From: Microtetraspora sp. NBRC 16547 | GTDB taxonomy: Bacteria; Actinomycetota; Actinomycetes; Streptosporangiales; Streptosporangiaceae | Assembly: GCF_030268965.1 (NCBI RefSeq) | Contig: NZ_BSSE01000017.1 | Span: 111,191-175,190 of the forward strand | Direction: 5' to 3' | Length of the DNA: 64,000 bases | Part shown: piece after piece, positions 8,836 to 17,426 of the stretch | Numbering within the stretch: the stretch's first letter is position 1 | Layout: every line of letters begins with the position of its first letter | Made by a program: the position numbers and the translations under genes | The notes under the pieces: generated by a model | Told to the model about the DNA's origin: nothing | The model's database searches: none | Seen by the model: only the letters and a program-made list of their open reading frames with translations

Positions 8836-10473
8836 ATGACCACCCATGCCGACCTCGTCTTCCGAGGCGGTCCGGTGCACACGCTCGCCTTCGGCGGCCC
8901 CGGCGGCCCTGTCGCCACCGCGGTCGCCGTCCGCGACGGCCGCATCGTCACAGTCGGGGACGACGCCGACGTACAGTCGCTGATCGGCCCGGACACCGAG
9001 GTCGTCGACCTGGCCGGTCGCGCCCTGCTGCCCGGCTTCCAGGACGCCCATGTGCATCCGGTCCTCGCCGGGCTCACCATGATCCAGTGCGACCTGCACG
9101 ACGCGAACGACGCCGACGAGGCCGTCGCGGCCGTCCGCGCCTACGTGGAGGCGAATCCCGACGCCGAATGGATCAGCGGAGGCGGCTGGTCCATGGAATG
9201 GTTCCCCGGGGGCACGCCGAGCCGTCACCTGCTGGACGCGGTGGTCCCCGACCGCCCTGTCCACCTGGTCAATCGGGACGGTCACGGAGCCTGGGTCAAC
9301 ACCAGGGCTCTGGAGCTGTGCGGCATCGACGCGGCTACCCCGGACCCGGTCGACGGCCGCATCGAGCGGGAGGCCGACGGCACCCCGCAGGGAACACTGC
9401 ACGAAGGCGCGTCGGGCCTGGTCGGCCGGAACGTCCCCGAGCCGACCGCGGACATGGTGCTGCGCGGTCTGCAGGCCGGCCAGCAGCGGCTGCATTCGGT
9501 CGGCGTGACGGCGTGGCAGGACGCGATGGTCAACACCGAGGTCGAGCAGGCCTACCGGACCGCGGCCGAGTCCGGGCTGCTCACCGGCCGCGTGGTCGGC
9601 GCGCTCTGGTGGGACCGCGAAAGGGGCGAGGAGCAGGTCCCCGAGCTGCTCGCGCGCAGAGGCGGCGTGGGCACGTTCCGCACCACCAGCGTCAAGATCA
9701 TGCAGGACGGCGTGGCGGAGAACTTCACCGCCGCGATGACCTCCTCCTACCTGGACGGCTGCGGCTGCGGGACCGGCAACCAGGGGCTCAGCTTCGTCGA
9801 TCCGGAGAAGCTGCGCGCGTACGTCACCCGCTTGGACGCCGAGGGCTTCCAGGTTCACGTGCACGCCGTCGGTGACCGGGCGGCCCGCGAAGCCCTCGAC
9901 GCGTTCGCCGCCGCGCGGGCCGCCAACGGCACCAACGACAATCGCCACCACATCGCCCACCTCCAGGTGGTGCATCCGGACGATGTGCCGCGGTTCGCCG
10001 CCCTCGGCATCGCCGCCAACATGCAGCCGCTGTGGGCGGCGCACGAGCCGCAGATGGACGAACTGACCATCCCGTTCCTCGGTCCGGAACGCGCCGGCTG
10101 GCAGTACCCGTTCGGGGACCTGGCCCGCACCGGCGCTCCGCTCGCGGCGGGCAGCGACTGGCCGGTCAGCAGTCCCAACCCGTTCCTGGGCATCCATGTC
10201 GCGGTCAACCGGGTGATCCCGGACGAGAGCCAGGAGGTGTTCCTGCCGGAACAGTGCCTGGACCTGACGGCCGCGCTGGCCGCCTACACGATCGGCACAG
10301 CGCGGGTGAACCACCTGGACACCGAGACCGGCACGATCGAGGAGGGCAAGTTCGCTGACCTGGTGGTCACCGACCGCGACCCCTATTCGATCCCCGTCGG
10401 TGAACTCGCCGAGACGTCGGTGCTGGCCACCTACGTCGAAGGCCGTCGGGTCCACACCGATCCGGCCTTCTGA
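8836..10473 (+). CDS. YtcJ-like metal-dependent amidohydrolase (545 aa)
   Basis: A 545-residue amidohydrolase-superfamily protein of the YtcJ/exoenzyme-regulatory AepA type. It shows the metal-binding start of the barrel (FQDAHVHPVLAG), the His of FQVHVHAVGD, the HIAHLQVVHPDD segment, and a C-terminal composite domain ending EEGKFADLVVTDRDP. Such enzymes hydrolyse amide or related C-N bonds in a TIM barrel; known substrates vary widely. An AGGAG site lies before ATG 8836. Last gene of the operon, followed by a 13-bp-stem terminator. A second protein of the same family and the same length is encoded at 38806-40443. Confidence 0.88.
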   Translation: MTTHADLVFRGGPVHTLAFGGPGGPVATAVAVRDGRIVTVGDDADVQSLIGPDTEVVDLAGRALLPGFQDAHVHPVLAGLTMIQCDLHDANDADEAVAAVRAYVEANPDAEWISGGGWSMEWFPGGTPSRHLLDAVVPDRPVHLVNRDGHGAWVNTRALELCGIDAATPDPVDGRIEREADGTPQGTLHEGASGLVGRNVPEPTADMVLRGLQAGQQRLHSVGVTAWQDAMVNTEVEQAYRTAAESGLLTGRVVGALWWDRERGEEQVPELLARRGGVGTFRTTSVKIMQDGVAENFTAAMTSSYLDGCGCGTGNQGLSFVDPEKLRAYVTRLDAEGFQVHVHAVGDRAAREALDAFAAARAANGTNDNRHHIAHLQVVHPDDVPRFAALGIAANMQPLWAAHEPQMDELTIPFLGPERAGWQYPFGDLARTGAPLAAGSDWPVSSPNPFLGIHVAVNRVIPDESQEVFLPEQCLDLTAALAAYTIGTARVNHLDTETGTIEEGKFADLVVTDRDPYSIPVGELAETSVLATYVEGRRVHTDPAF

Positions 10474-10480
10474 CGCCGTC

Positions 10481-10510
10481 GTGGTGCGGTGCGTTGTCGC
10501 ACCGCACCAC
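10481..10510 (+). terminator. Hairpin terminator of the importer-amidase operon
   Basis: A perfect 13-bp stem, GTGGTGCGGTGCG / CGCACCGCACCAC, with loop TTGT begins 7 bp after the amidohydrolase stop. It may act in both directions, since the convergent gene ends at 10583. Confidence 0.8.
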
Positions 10511-10582
10511 AGATCCGTTCACGGGCCTGATTGCCGGCCGAGGACGGAGCGACCTCCGCCGGCCGGAACCCGTCGTGACGTC

Positions 10583-12706
10583 TCAGCCGCGGATGTGATC
10601 AGCCGGTCTGCCCGCGAGAACGGCGCGGGCGGGAATCAGCGTCGCGGCGAGAGCCAGGCCCAGCGTCGCGGCCACCATCGCGGCGAGGGCCACGGGCCGC
10701 ACGTGCGGGATCGCCGATCCGGTCAGCCCGTAGCTGATCGCCATCAGCGTCGGCACGGCGATCGCCGTACCGGCAGCCAGTGCGATGCCGCCGACGAGCA
10801 GCGCCTCCCAGCGGATCACGCCGAGCACCTGCCGCCGGGTGCCGCCGACCAGACGCAGCAGCGCGAACTCCCGCACCCGTCCGGTCGTCGCCATGACCAG
10901 CGTGTTGATCACCGAGACGGCGATGAACACGATGATCAGGCCGAGCGCGAGGAGGTTGACCCAGTTGTTCAGCTCCAGCTCCGCGTCCCGCACGTCGGAC
11001 GCGTCGTCGCGGTCCAGCACCGTCAGTCCGGGGCTCAGCTCGGCGAGGCCGTTCCTGATCGATCCGTCCCCTACGACGAGGAGCCGGTCGGCCATACCGG
11101 AGGCCGTGTGGGCGCGCACCAGGTCGTACGGCAGGGCGACGTCGCCGAAGCCGAGGCCCCGGCCGTAGACGGCCACCACCGTCGGCGTGATCGGGGTGCC
11201 GTCGCCGAGGCGCAGCCGTACCTTGTCGCCGACCGACACGCCGAAGGAGTCGGCGGCGAGCGTGCTCAGCGCCACCGTGCCCCCAGTGCTACTCCCAGCG
11301 CTACCCCCGGCGCCTCCTGTGTCCCCCGTGTCGCCGCGCAGCCGGTCCAGCGAGCCGGCCTGGACGTCCAGGTCGAGCCCGTGGGCGGGGACGGTCAGCC
11401 CGATCGCGCCGTACGGGCGCAGCGTGCGCTCGCCCAGCTCCTCGAGGTCGCCGACCACCCGGGTGTCGATCACCTCGGTCACCCCGGCGACCCCGGGGAG
11501 GGCCCGCGCGGAACGGGAGACGTCCGAGGGCACCCCCGGCCCCGCGGACCGCACCACGTAGTCGGCCCGCAGGCCGTCGGCGGCCTGCCGCGCGGTCGCG
11601 TGGCCGATGGTCGACTGGGTGAAGACGGTCGTTCCGGCGAACGCGAGCATCAGGATGAGGGGGCTGACCACGGCGGCCAGCCGCTGGGCTCCGGTACGGG
11701 TGTTCGCGACGGCGAGGTAGCCGCCCACCCGGGACGACCGGCCGAGCGCGCCTCCGACCAGCGTGACGGCGAGCCGGACGAGCCACGGTCCCAGCAGCGC
11801 GGCGGCCACCGCGAGGAAGAGCACGATGCCGCCCGCGCTCATCGCGGCCGTCTCGCCCGCCACGAACATCGAAACGACGCAGAGGCCCGCCCCCAGGGCC
11901 AGGAAGACCAGCCCGGTGATCACGCGGCCGCGGCCCAGCGCCCGGCGCTCGGTCACCGCCTCGCCCAGCGCCTCGGTCGGCCGGATCCGGGTGGCCCGGC
12001 GTACGGCTCCTCGCGCCGACAGCCAGGCCGTGGCCGTCCCCGCCGCCACGGCGACCAGCATCGGCACCGGCCCGACGACGGGCGGGAACAGATCCGGAAG
12101 CATCCCCTTGGAGACGAGCTCGCCGAACATCCACCGGCCCACGGCGACGCCCGGCAGCACGCCGGCGGCGCTCGCCACCGCGCCGATCAGCAGGGCCTCC
12201 TTTCCGGTCAGCCGCGCCTTCTCGGCCAGGGCGGCGTCGAGGACGATCTCACCGGGCGAGGCGGGCACGTGTCCGGCGCGCAGCGTGTACGGCGTGAGCC
12301 GCGCGGACTCCCACGCGTGGCCGGAGGTGGGGCCTTGAACCATACGGCCGTCGGAGCCCAGCAATCCGACCGGGAAGGTCAGCTCGGTCACGACATCCCG
12401 TACTCCGGGCACCCTCCGGATCTCGCCGGCCAGCGAGGCGGGGATGGACGCGGGCTCCTCGAGCGGCACGCTCTCGGTCACCTCGATCGGCTCGTCGCCC
12501 TTCTTGACGATCGAGGTCTGCTGCGGGCCGGCCAGCACGACGGGGACCGCGCCGTACCGCTCCGGCCGTACCTGCGCGCGCAGGCCGGTCTCCATGAGCA
12601 CCCCGCACGCGGTGACCAGGACGGCGGCGAACAGGAGGGCGAGAAAGGAACCGGCGAGCGACGACATCCGGCCGCGCATCGTCGCGAAGGCGAGGCTCAG
12701 CATCAC
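10583..12706 (-). pseudogene. FtsX/MacB-type ABC permease with an apparent internal deletion
   Basis: An open 707-residue frame. The N-terminal membrane helix (SSLAGSFLALLFAAVLVTAC) and the start of the extracytoplasmic MacB-core domain are present. At about residue 167 (near 12205) the core domain, at EIVLDAALAEKARL, passes directly into EALLIGAVASAAGVLPG, which in this family belongs after the second membrane helix. I estimate 130-150 residues are missing in frame. The C-terminal second FtsX unit is complete. Relatives with two FtsX units are about 830-860 residues. The partner ATPase next door is also truncated, so the transporter is probably non-functional. It could still be expressed because the frame is open. 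Confidence 0.7.
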
Positions 12707-13131
12707 ACGGCCGCCATCGACCGGCCGAGCGCGGACATGCGCCGTGCGATGGACTCGGCCGATGCCGAGCGCACCTGGTCCACGACGACGCCCTCGGCCA
12801 AGAACAGCACCTCGTCGGCGTAGGCCGCCGCCACCGGATCGTGGGTCACCATCACCACGGTCTGGCCCGTCGCGTCCACCACCTGGCGCAGCAGGCCCAG
12901 CACCTCGGCGGCCGTCGTGGTGTCCAGTGCGCCGGTCGGCTCGTCGGCGAAGACCACCTCGGGCCTGGTCACCAGCGCGCGGGCGATCGCCACCCGCTGC
13001 TGCTGGCCGCCGGAGAGCTGGGACGGCCGGTGGGTCATGCGTCGCTCGAGCCCGACCCGCCTGACGACCTCCTCCAGCCAGGCCCGGTCCGTCCGCTCGT
13101 CCGCCAACCGGAGCGGCAGCGTGATGTTGTC
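12703..13131 (-). pseudogene. 5'-truncated ABC transporter ATPase (MacB/LolD type)
   Basis: The visible protein starts just before NITLPLRLADERTDRAW and contains signature QLSGGQQQRVAIARAL, Walker B VVFADEPTGALD and H-loop MVTHD. The N-terminal 90-100 residues with Walker A and the Q-loop are absent. Family similarity stops at about 13131, and an in-frame TAA lies a little further upstream, so no start can restore the missing part. A TTG at 13107 would give 134 residues. It overlaps the permease gene by 4 bp, as in an intact transporter operon. Without Walker A it cannot bind ATP normally, so I call it a remnant. Confidence 0.85.
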
Positions 13132-13267
13132 ACCGCGTTCATCCGAATGGCAGGCGATGCCACTTGAATCCCCCGTTTATCCCAATTGCCGATTGCCTTG
13201 CCAACCGTATTGACCAGCGGGTTTCCGCGGGAGAAGGCGTCCCACCATGTCGGCGGTAGGGCCAGCC
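13132..13267 (-). other. Unidentified coding-like segment joined to the broken ATPase gene
   Basis: The minus strand reads PTWWDAFSRGNP, LVNTVGKAIGNWDKRGIQ without a stop, in a different frame from the ATPase remnant. Base composition is less GC-rich than the neighbours. It looks like the end of another protein brought to the breakpoint, but I do not recognise the family and there is no clear start. It lies directly after the NAD kinase stop. Confidence 0.3.
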
Positions 13268-14164
13268 CTACCTTTCGGCAGGCTCGCCGATGGTCGGCAC
13301 GTCCGGCCGGATCGCCAGGATCTCCGCAGAGTCGGTGAGGCCGAGCTTCCTGCGTACTCGTTCGTAGAACGTGGTCAGACCGAGCCGGACGACATGCGCG
13401 GCGGCGGGCCGGGGACGGATGCCGATGCACTCTCCCGGCTCGACATAACCCGCGACGTTCCCGTCGACCTCGACGGCGAGCCTTCCGCTCGCGGGCAGGA
13501 TGGCCAGCTCGACGGTGTCTCGCAGGGACAGCACCACCCCGCGGTTGTTCGCGGAATGCGGGGCCGCGGGGGTCACGAGCAGGGCCTCCACTTCGGGGTT
13601 CACGATCGGCCCCCCGGCGGAGAAGCTGTACGCGGTGGACCCGGTCGTGGTGGCGACGATGACGGCGTCGCCCGCGTAGCCGATGAACGGCCGGCCGTCG
13701 ACGCGCACCATCACAACGGCGCTCTTGTGCCCGGGGACGCGGACCACGGCGACATCGTTGAAGGCGGTGACGACGCGGGAGCCCAGAACGGCGTCTATGG
13801 CCAGCCGGGGCTCGATGGTGAATTGCTGGGCGTCGATGGCCGAGAGCGCACTGTGCAGATCGGGCACGTCGACCTCGGCCAGGAAGCCGAGCTTGCCCAC
13901 GTTCACGCCGAGGACCGGGGCACACTGCCGGTCGGCCAGCCGCATGGCCCTGAGCATGGTGCCGTCTCCGCCGAGGCTGACGACGAGCTCGGACCGAGGG
14001 CCGAGCTCCTCTGCCTTCACCGGGATCACCCCGCGGTCGAGTCGCCAGACCTCGTCCTGGATGCCGAGGACCAGCGCGTTCCTCCGGGCGGCCCAATCCA
14101 GGACCGCGGTGACCGCTTCCGCGCAGTCACGTCGAGGGTGCAGAACCAGGCCGACAGAGCGCAT
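13268..14164 (-). CDS. NAD(+)/NADH kinase (ATP-NAD kinase family)
   Basis: 298 residues with the family motif GGDGT in VVSLGGDGTMLRAM, the substrate loop FNDVAVVRVPGH (the NE/D motif) and the glycine-rich segment ATTTGSTAYSFSAGGPI. It phosphorylates NAD to NADP in the cytoplasm. The ATG at 14164 is chosen because GGAGG lies about 9 bp upstream; the longer open frame to 14344 has no homology-like content. It sits alone between a toxin-antitoxin pair and a decayed transporter rather than in a recN/tlyA context, so it may be an accessory paralogue. That is inference. Confidence 0.88.
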   Translation of the reverse strand: MRSVGLVLHPRRDCAEAVTAVLDWAARRNALVLGIQDEVWRLDRGVIPVKAEELGPRSELVVSLGGDGTMLRAMRLADRQCAPVLGVNVGKLGFLAEVDVPDLHSALSAIDAQQFTIEPRLAIDAVLGSRVVTAFNDVAVVRVPGHKSAVVMVRVDGRPFIGYAGDAVIVATTTGSTAYSFSAGGPIVNPEVEALLVTPAAPHSANNRGVVLSLRDTVELAILPASGRLAVEVDGNVAGYVEPGECIGIRPRPAAAHVVRLGLTTFYERVRRKLGLTDSAEILAIRPDVPTIGEPAER

Positions 14165-14375
14165 CACACCGAGCCTCCGAAGTGAAGCCAAGGACTTGGG
14201 CACCGCTCCGCGTCGCGAGAGAGCGATCAGCTCGTCCGCTGGCCCACGGCGGCTGGGCTCTCGCCACCCCTGCCGCTTCGGAGTCTCGCGCAGACAGGAA
14301 TCCCATTTGTCCCCGTATGGCCATTTTAATGGCGCACAGGCCACGGGCGCGGCGTGGGACGGCGCCAGGGCTGAC

Positions 14376-14723
14376 TCAAGCGGCGTCCGGCGACTTCTCG
14401 CTGACAGGCAAGCGCACCGTCCGATCGCCGAAGTCGACGACCAGATCCAAGCGGGCCCCGAGCGCCTCTACATAGCGGGCGATGACCTCAAGGGATGTGA
14501 CCTCGCCATGCTCGATCTGTGAGACACGGGCAACGCTCACGCCCATGGCGGTCGCGACGTCCTTTTGTCCGAGCCCAAGTTGCTTGCGTGCCTCGGCAAG
14601 CTGATGGCCTCGCGCCTCGGCGAGGAGCTTCCTGGCTCCCTCCTCGATGATGGAAGGGGAGACACCGGCATCATGCAGTTCCCGCTCCAGGTCGGCCCAG
14701 TCCCCCGGCGTCCTCTTCGGCAT
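14376..14723 (-). CDS. HigA-like XRE-family antitoxin/repressor
   Basis: 115 residues. A helical N-terminal part (DLERELHDAGVSPSIIEEGA) is followed by a Cro/C1-type helix-turn-helix around LGLGQKDVATAMGVSVARVS and IEHGEVTSLEVIARYVEALG. It starts at the ATG at 14723, 2 bp after the toxin gene stop, so the order is toxin first and antitoxin second, as in higBA systems. It would neutralise the toxin by binding and repress the pair through the palindromes at 15107-15139. Longer in-frame starts would overlap the toxin gene. Confidence 0.85.
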   Translation of the reverse strand: MPKRTPGDWADLERELHDAGVSPSIIEEGARKLLAEARGHQLAEARKQLGLGQKDVATAMGVSVARVSQIEHGEVTSLEVIARYVEALGARLDLVVDFGDRTVRLPVSEKSPDAA

Positions 14724-14725
14724 GT

Positions 14726-15088
14726 TCACTCCTCGTCGTCGCTGGTGTAGTCGATGTAGAGCTGTATGGCCAGGGGGATGTTCTGCTTGTACCACCGTTC
14801 CCAGTTGCCCGCCTTATCGCCGCCCAACAACAGCAACGCCGCCCGGGTGGGGTCGAAGGCGAAGATGATCCTGATCTCCGATCGCCCGCGCGATCCTGGA
14901 CGCAGTTCCTTGAGATGGTGGAGGGAGCTTCCCTTGAGCCGGTCGACGAGCGGCCTGCCAAGTGTTGGCCCCTCCTCTCGGAGAGCGGCTACAGCCTGAG
15001 CGACCTGAATCGCCGAGTCGAGATCCTCCTTGAGGAGCGTCCTGAACCAGGCGGCGTACTCATCTGTGACCTTCACCGTCCACGCCAA
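14726..15088 (-). CDS. HigB-like RelE/ParE-superfamily toxin (Gp49-like)
   Basis: 120 residues: MAWTVKVTDEYAAWFRTL, then LVDRLKGSSLHHLKELRPG, RSEIRIIFAFDPTRAALLL and GNWERWYKQNIPLA. This matches Gp49-like HigB toxins, which cleave mRNA at the ribosome; basic residues in the central strand (Arg, Lys) fit that role. TTG start at 15088 preceded by GGGAGG. Encoded 2 bp upstream of the XRE antitoxin gene. No frameshift or truncation is seen, so the pair looks intact. Two palindromes lie just upstream of the start. Confidence 0.85.
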   Translation of the reverse strand: MAWTVKVTDEYAAWFRTLLKEDLDSAIQVAQAVAALREEGPTLGRPLVDRLKGSSLHHLKELRPGSRGRSEIRIIFAFDPTRAALLLLGGDKAGNWERWYKQNIPLAIQLYIDYTSDDEE

Positions 15089-15106
15089 GAGAGCCCTCCC
15101 GAAATC

Positions 15107-15139
15107 AAGGCTAGCCTTAACTTGGACAGTAGGCTACTG
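15107..15139. promoter_or_regulatory. Paired palindromes upstream of the higBA-type operon
   Basis: AAGGCTAGCCTT (15107-15118, perfect 12-bp palindrome) and CAGTAG-G-CTACTG (15127-15139, perfect 6+1+6) both contain GGCTA and are centred about 20 bp apart, two helical turns. They lie 19-51 bp before the toxin start, where antitoxin-toxin autoregulation usually acts. Confidence 0.65.
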
Positions 15140-15347
15140 CCACCCGAATGGGATGTCGTGAGGTTGAGCAACTCCATACACAGACTCGCGGCGTCCGGTC
15201 ATCGGCGCGGCACGACGGGCCTGAGCCTCCACGGCGTCGCCGCCCGCGCCGACCGTTGGCTTCGCCGAGCATCCCGCAGAGCTCCACCGGCGGCCCGCAC
15301 ATCGCGCCCGAATCCGTCGTGCTACACAGGAAAAGGGGTGATGGCCG

Positions 15348-16100
15348 ATGCCTCGTTTCCTTAACAGGGACCTCGTGGCGGTCGTGGCCGCGTTGCTGGC
15401 TCCCCTCGCCGTCGCGGCGCTGATCGTGCCGTTCCGCGCGGGCTTCTCGAACACGAACGTCGCTCTCATCCTGGTCGTGGTCGTGGTGGCGGTCGCCGCC
15501 GCCGGGAACCGCCTCGCCGGGGCGCTCGCGGCGGTCTCGGCCGCCGCCTGGTTCGACTTCTTCTTCACCCAGCCCTACCAGCGGTTCAGCATCACCAAGG
15601 CCGCGGACGTCCAGACCGCCGTCCTGCTGCTCGTCGTCGGACTGGTGACCTCGCAGCTGGCCGCCTGGGCCCGCCGCCTGAAGGTGATCGCCGTCACCGA
15701 CGCCGACTATCTCGCCCGTCTCCACGACGTCGCCGCGCTGGCCCAGTCCGCCAGATCACCCGGCACGGTGATCAACCAGGTGCAGAGCCAGCTCACCGAC
15801 CTCCTTAACCTGCGCGGGTGCCGCTTCGAGTACGGAACCCTGCTCGGCCATCCGCCGCGTCTCGAACAGGACGGCGCCGTGACGGTGGGCCACAGGCACT
15901 GGGACGTGGAACGGAAGGGACTCCCCGATCGGGAGATCGAGCTGCGCACCTTCGGCAACGGCCGCTTCTATGGCCGGTTCATGCTGCAGCCCACGCCTGG
16001 AAGCAGGCCGTCCCTCCAGGCGCGGCTCGTCGCGGTGACCCTGGCCGATCAGGCTGGCCACGCGCTCGACGTCGCGGCGGCCTCCCGCGGCAAGGAGTGA
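15348..16100 (+). CDS. DUF4118 membrane protein with GAF-like C-terminus
   Basis: 250 residues. Three to four membrane helices occupy residues about 8-105 (VAVVAALLAPLAVAALIVP, then VALILVVVVVAVAAAGNRLA, AVLLLVVGLVTSQLAAW). They include the DUF4118 hallmark WFDFFFTQPYQRFSI, which is shared with the transmembrane region of KdpD-type sensor kinases. The cytoplasmic rest resembles a degenerate GAF domain; no histidine kinase core is present. It may be a sensor or scaffold whose kinase is elsewhere. GTG start at 15339 is possible; the ATG at 15348 follows AAAAGGGGTGATGGCCG. A kdpFABC operon without kdpDE lies 28 kb away. Confidence 0.8.
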   Translation: MPRFLNRDLVAVVAALLAPLAVAALIVPFRAGFSNTNVALILVVVVVAVAAAGNRLAGALAAVSAAAWFDFFFTQPYQRFSITKAADVQTAVLLLVVGLVTSQLAAWARRLKVIAVTDADYLARLHDVAALAQSARSPGTVINQVQSQLTDLLNLRGCRFEYGTLLGHPPRLEQDGAVTVGHRHWDVERKGLPDREIELRTFGNGRFYGRFMLQPTPGSRPSLQARLVAVTLADQAGHALDVAAASRGKE

Positions 16101-16170
16101 TCGCCCGAACGGCGGCATGGGGCGTTTTGATCCCGTTCCCGGCCTGAGTCCGGCGACTGTCGTACGTGTT

Positions 16171-16184
16171 ATGTTCTGCGACAT
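16171..16184. promoter_or_regulatory. ATGT-N6-ACAT dyad at the padR start
   Basis: ATGTTCTGCGACAT ends on the start codon of the PadR gene. PadR-family repressors usually bind ATGT...ACAT-type dyads in their own promoters; the usual spacer is about 8, here 6. The upstream GTGTTATGTT could serve as a -10 region, so a nearly leaderless, self-repressed mRNA is plausible. Confidence 0.45.
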
Positions 16185-16509
16185 GGCCAGGGGAACGGAC
16201 GAAGTCAGCGAGCCCATGTACTACGTGCTCACCGCGCTGCTCGACGGCCCTCTGCACGGTCACGCGATCATGAAGGTCATCGGGGAGCTCTCGGGCGGCC
16301 GGGTGAAGCCGTCCGTCGGCACCCTGTACGGCATCCTGGAGCGCCTCAACGACCGCGGCCTGATCGTGGTGGACCGGGAGGAGACGGTCAACGGCCGCAA
16401 CCGTCGTTACTTCCGCATCTCTGAGTCCGGCCAGTCCGTGGTGGAGGCGGAGGCGCGGCGGATGCAGGAGGCCGCCGCCCTGGTGATGAAGCGCACCAGC
16501 TTCGCATGA
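16183..16509 (+). CDS. PadR-family transcriptional regulator
   Basis: 108 residues: MARGTDEVSEPMYYVLTALL, then GPLHGHAIMKVIGELSGGRVK, VGTLYGILERLNDRGLI and NGRNRRYFRISESG. This is the PadR winged-helix pattern, in which the recognition helix and wing are followed by a short C-terminal dimer helix. The ATG at 16183 was chosen because it gives the usual short leader before the conserved YYVL; an upstream in-frame start exists. Its stop overlaps the next gene by ATGA, and the PadR plus membrane-protein pairing is common in actinobacteria. It probably represses itself and its neighbour. Confidence 0.87.
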   Translation: MARGTDEVSEPMYYVLTALLDGPLHGHAIMKVIGELSGGRVKPSVGTLYGILERLNDRGLIVVDREETVNGRNRRYFRISESGQSVVEAEARRMQEAAALVMKRTSFA

Positions 16510-17393
16510 CGCCGCTCGAACGCCGTTACCGGCTGCTGTTGCTGGCCTATCCGCCCGCCTACCGCGCCGCCCACGGCAAGGAGCTTCTCGGCGTTCTGCT
16601 CGACTGCGCCGCGCCGGGCCGGACGACCCCCGAGGTCAGAGAGTCGGCCGGCCTCGTCACCGGCGGCCTGCGCGAGCGGGTGCGGCACGCGGCGCGCGGG
16701 AGCGCCTGGCGGGACGGCCTGCACCTGGGCGCCACCGCCGTGATGGCCGTGCAGCTCGCCGTGCTGCTCCCCTACGCCGGGTCGATTCCGTTGTGGGTGG
16801 TGCTGTCCGCGCTGGCGCTGCTCGCCGTTCTCCGCGGCCGGGTGCGGATCGCCCTCCCGCTCGCGCTGCTCACCGGTGCCAAGGCGGTGGCGATCGCGAG
16901 CGGACGGCAGCTCCTCGATGTGACCCTGCTGCCGGTCTATCCGAGTTTCCTCACGGCCAGGCCGATGTTCGTGGCGAGCAGCCCGGCCACCGTCGCGGTC
17001 GGTTACGGGCTCGCCTGCTGCTGTCTGCTGGCGCTGGCGGCCAGGGAAGCGCCGCCGCGCACCAGGTCCTGGTGGTGGTGGGCGGCCGTGCCGTTCGCCG
17101 CCTGGGCGGGGCCGGCGTGGATGGCCGAGGGGACGCCCTTCCCGATCAGCCTCAGCCGGATGGCCCTGGAGCTGGCCGTGCTCGGCCTGGCCGTCTGGGC
17201 GGCGCGGCTGGCCGGCGATCCCCGGTGGGCGCTCGCGGCGGCGCTGTACCTGCTGGTCGTCTCCACCCAGCTCGGCGAGCATCTCGCCATGTTGACCCCG
17301 CAGCACCTGGCCTACTGGGGACTGCTGGTGCTGCTGACCGCGCTGGCGGCCCTGGTCCCGTACGGCGGCCGGCGTCGCGTTCTCCTCGGTTGA
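16506..17393 (+). CDS. Multi-pass membrane protein paired with PadR
   Basis: 295 residues. The cytoplasmic N-terminus, ERRYRLLLLAYPPAYRAAHG followed by KELLGVLLD, is a hallmark of membrane proteins encoded after PadR regulators. Roughly seven or eight hydrophobic helices follow between residues 75 and 288. No catalytic motif is recognised; a role in envelope stress or drug response is only a guess from similar gene pairs. It starts inside the padR stop (ATGA), so translation is coupled. Confidence 0.75.
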   Translation: MTPLERRYRLLLLAYPPAYRAAHGKELLGVLLDCAAPGRTTPEVRESAGLVTGGLRERVRHAARGSAWRDGLHLGATAVMAVQLAVLLPYAGSIPLWVVLSALALLAVLRGRVRIALPLALLTGAKAVAIASGRQLLDVTLLPVYPSFLTARPMFVASSPATVAVGYGLACCCLLALAAREAPPRTRSWWWWAAVPFAAWAGPAWMAEGTPFPISLSRMALELAVLGLAVWAARLAGDPRWALAAALYLLVVSTQLGEHLAMLTPQHLAYWGLLVLLTALAALVPYGGRRRVLLG

Positions 17394-17426
17394 CCATGCT
17401 CCGTTGAACGAAGTATGGTCCTCCGC

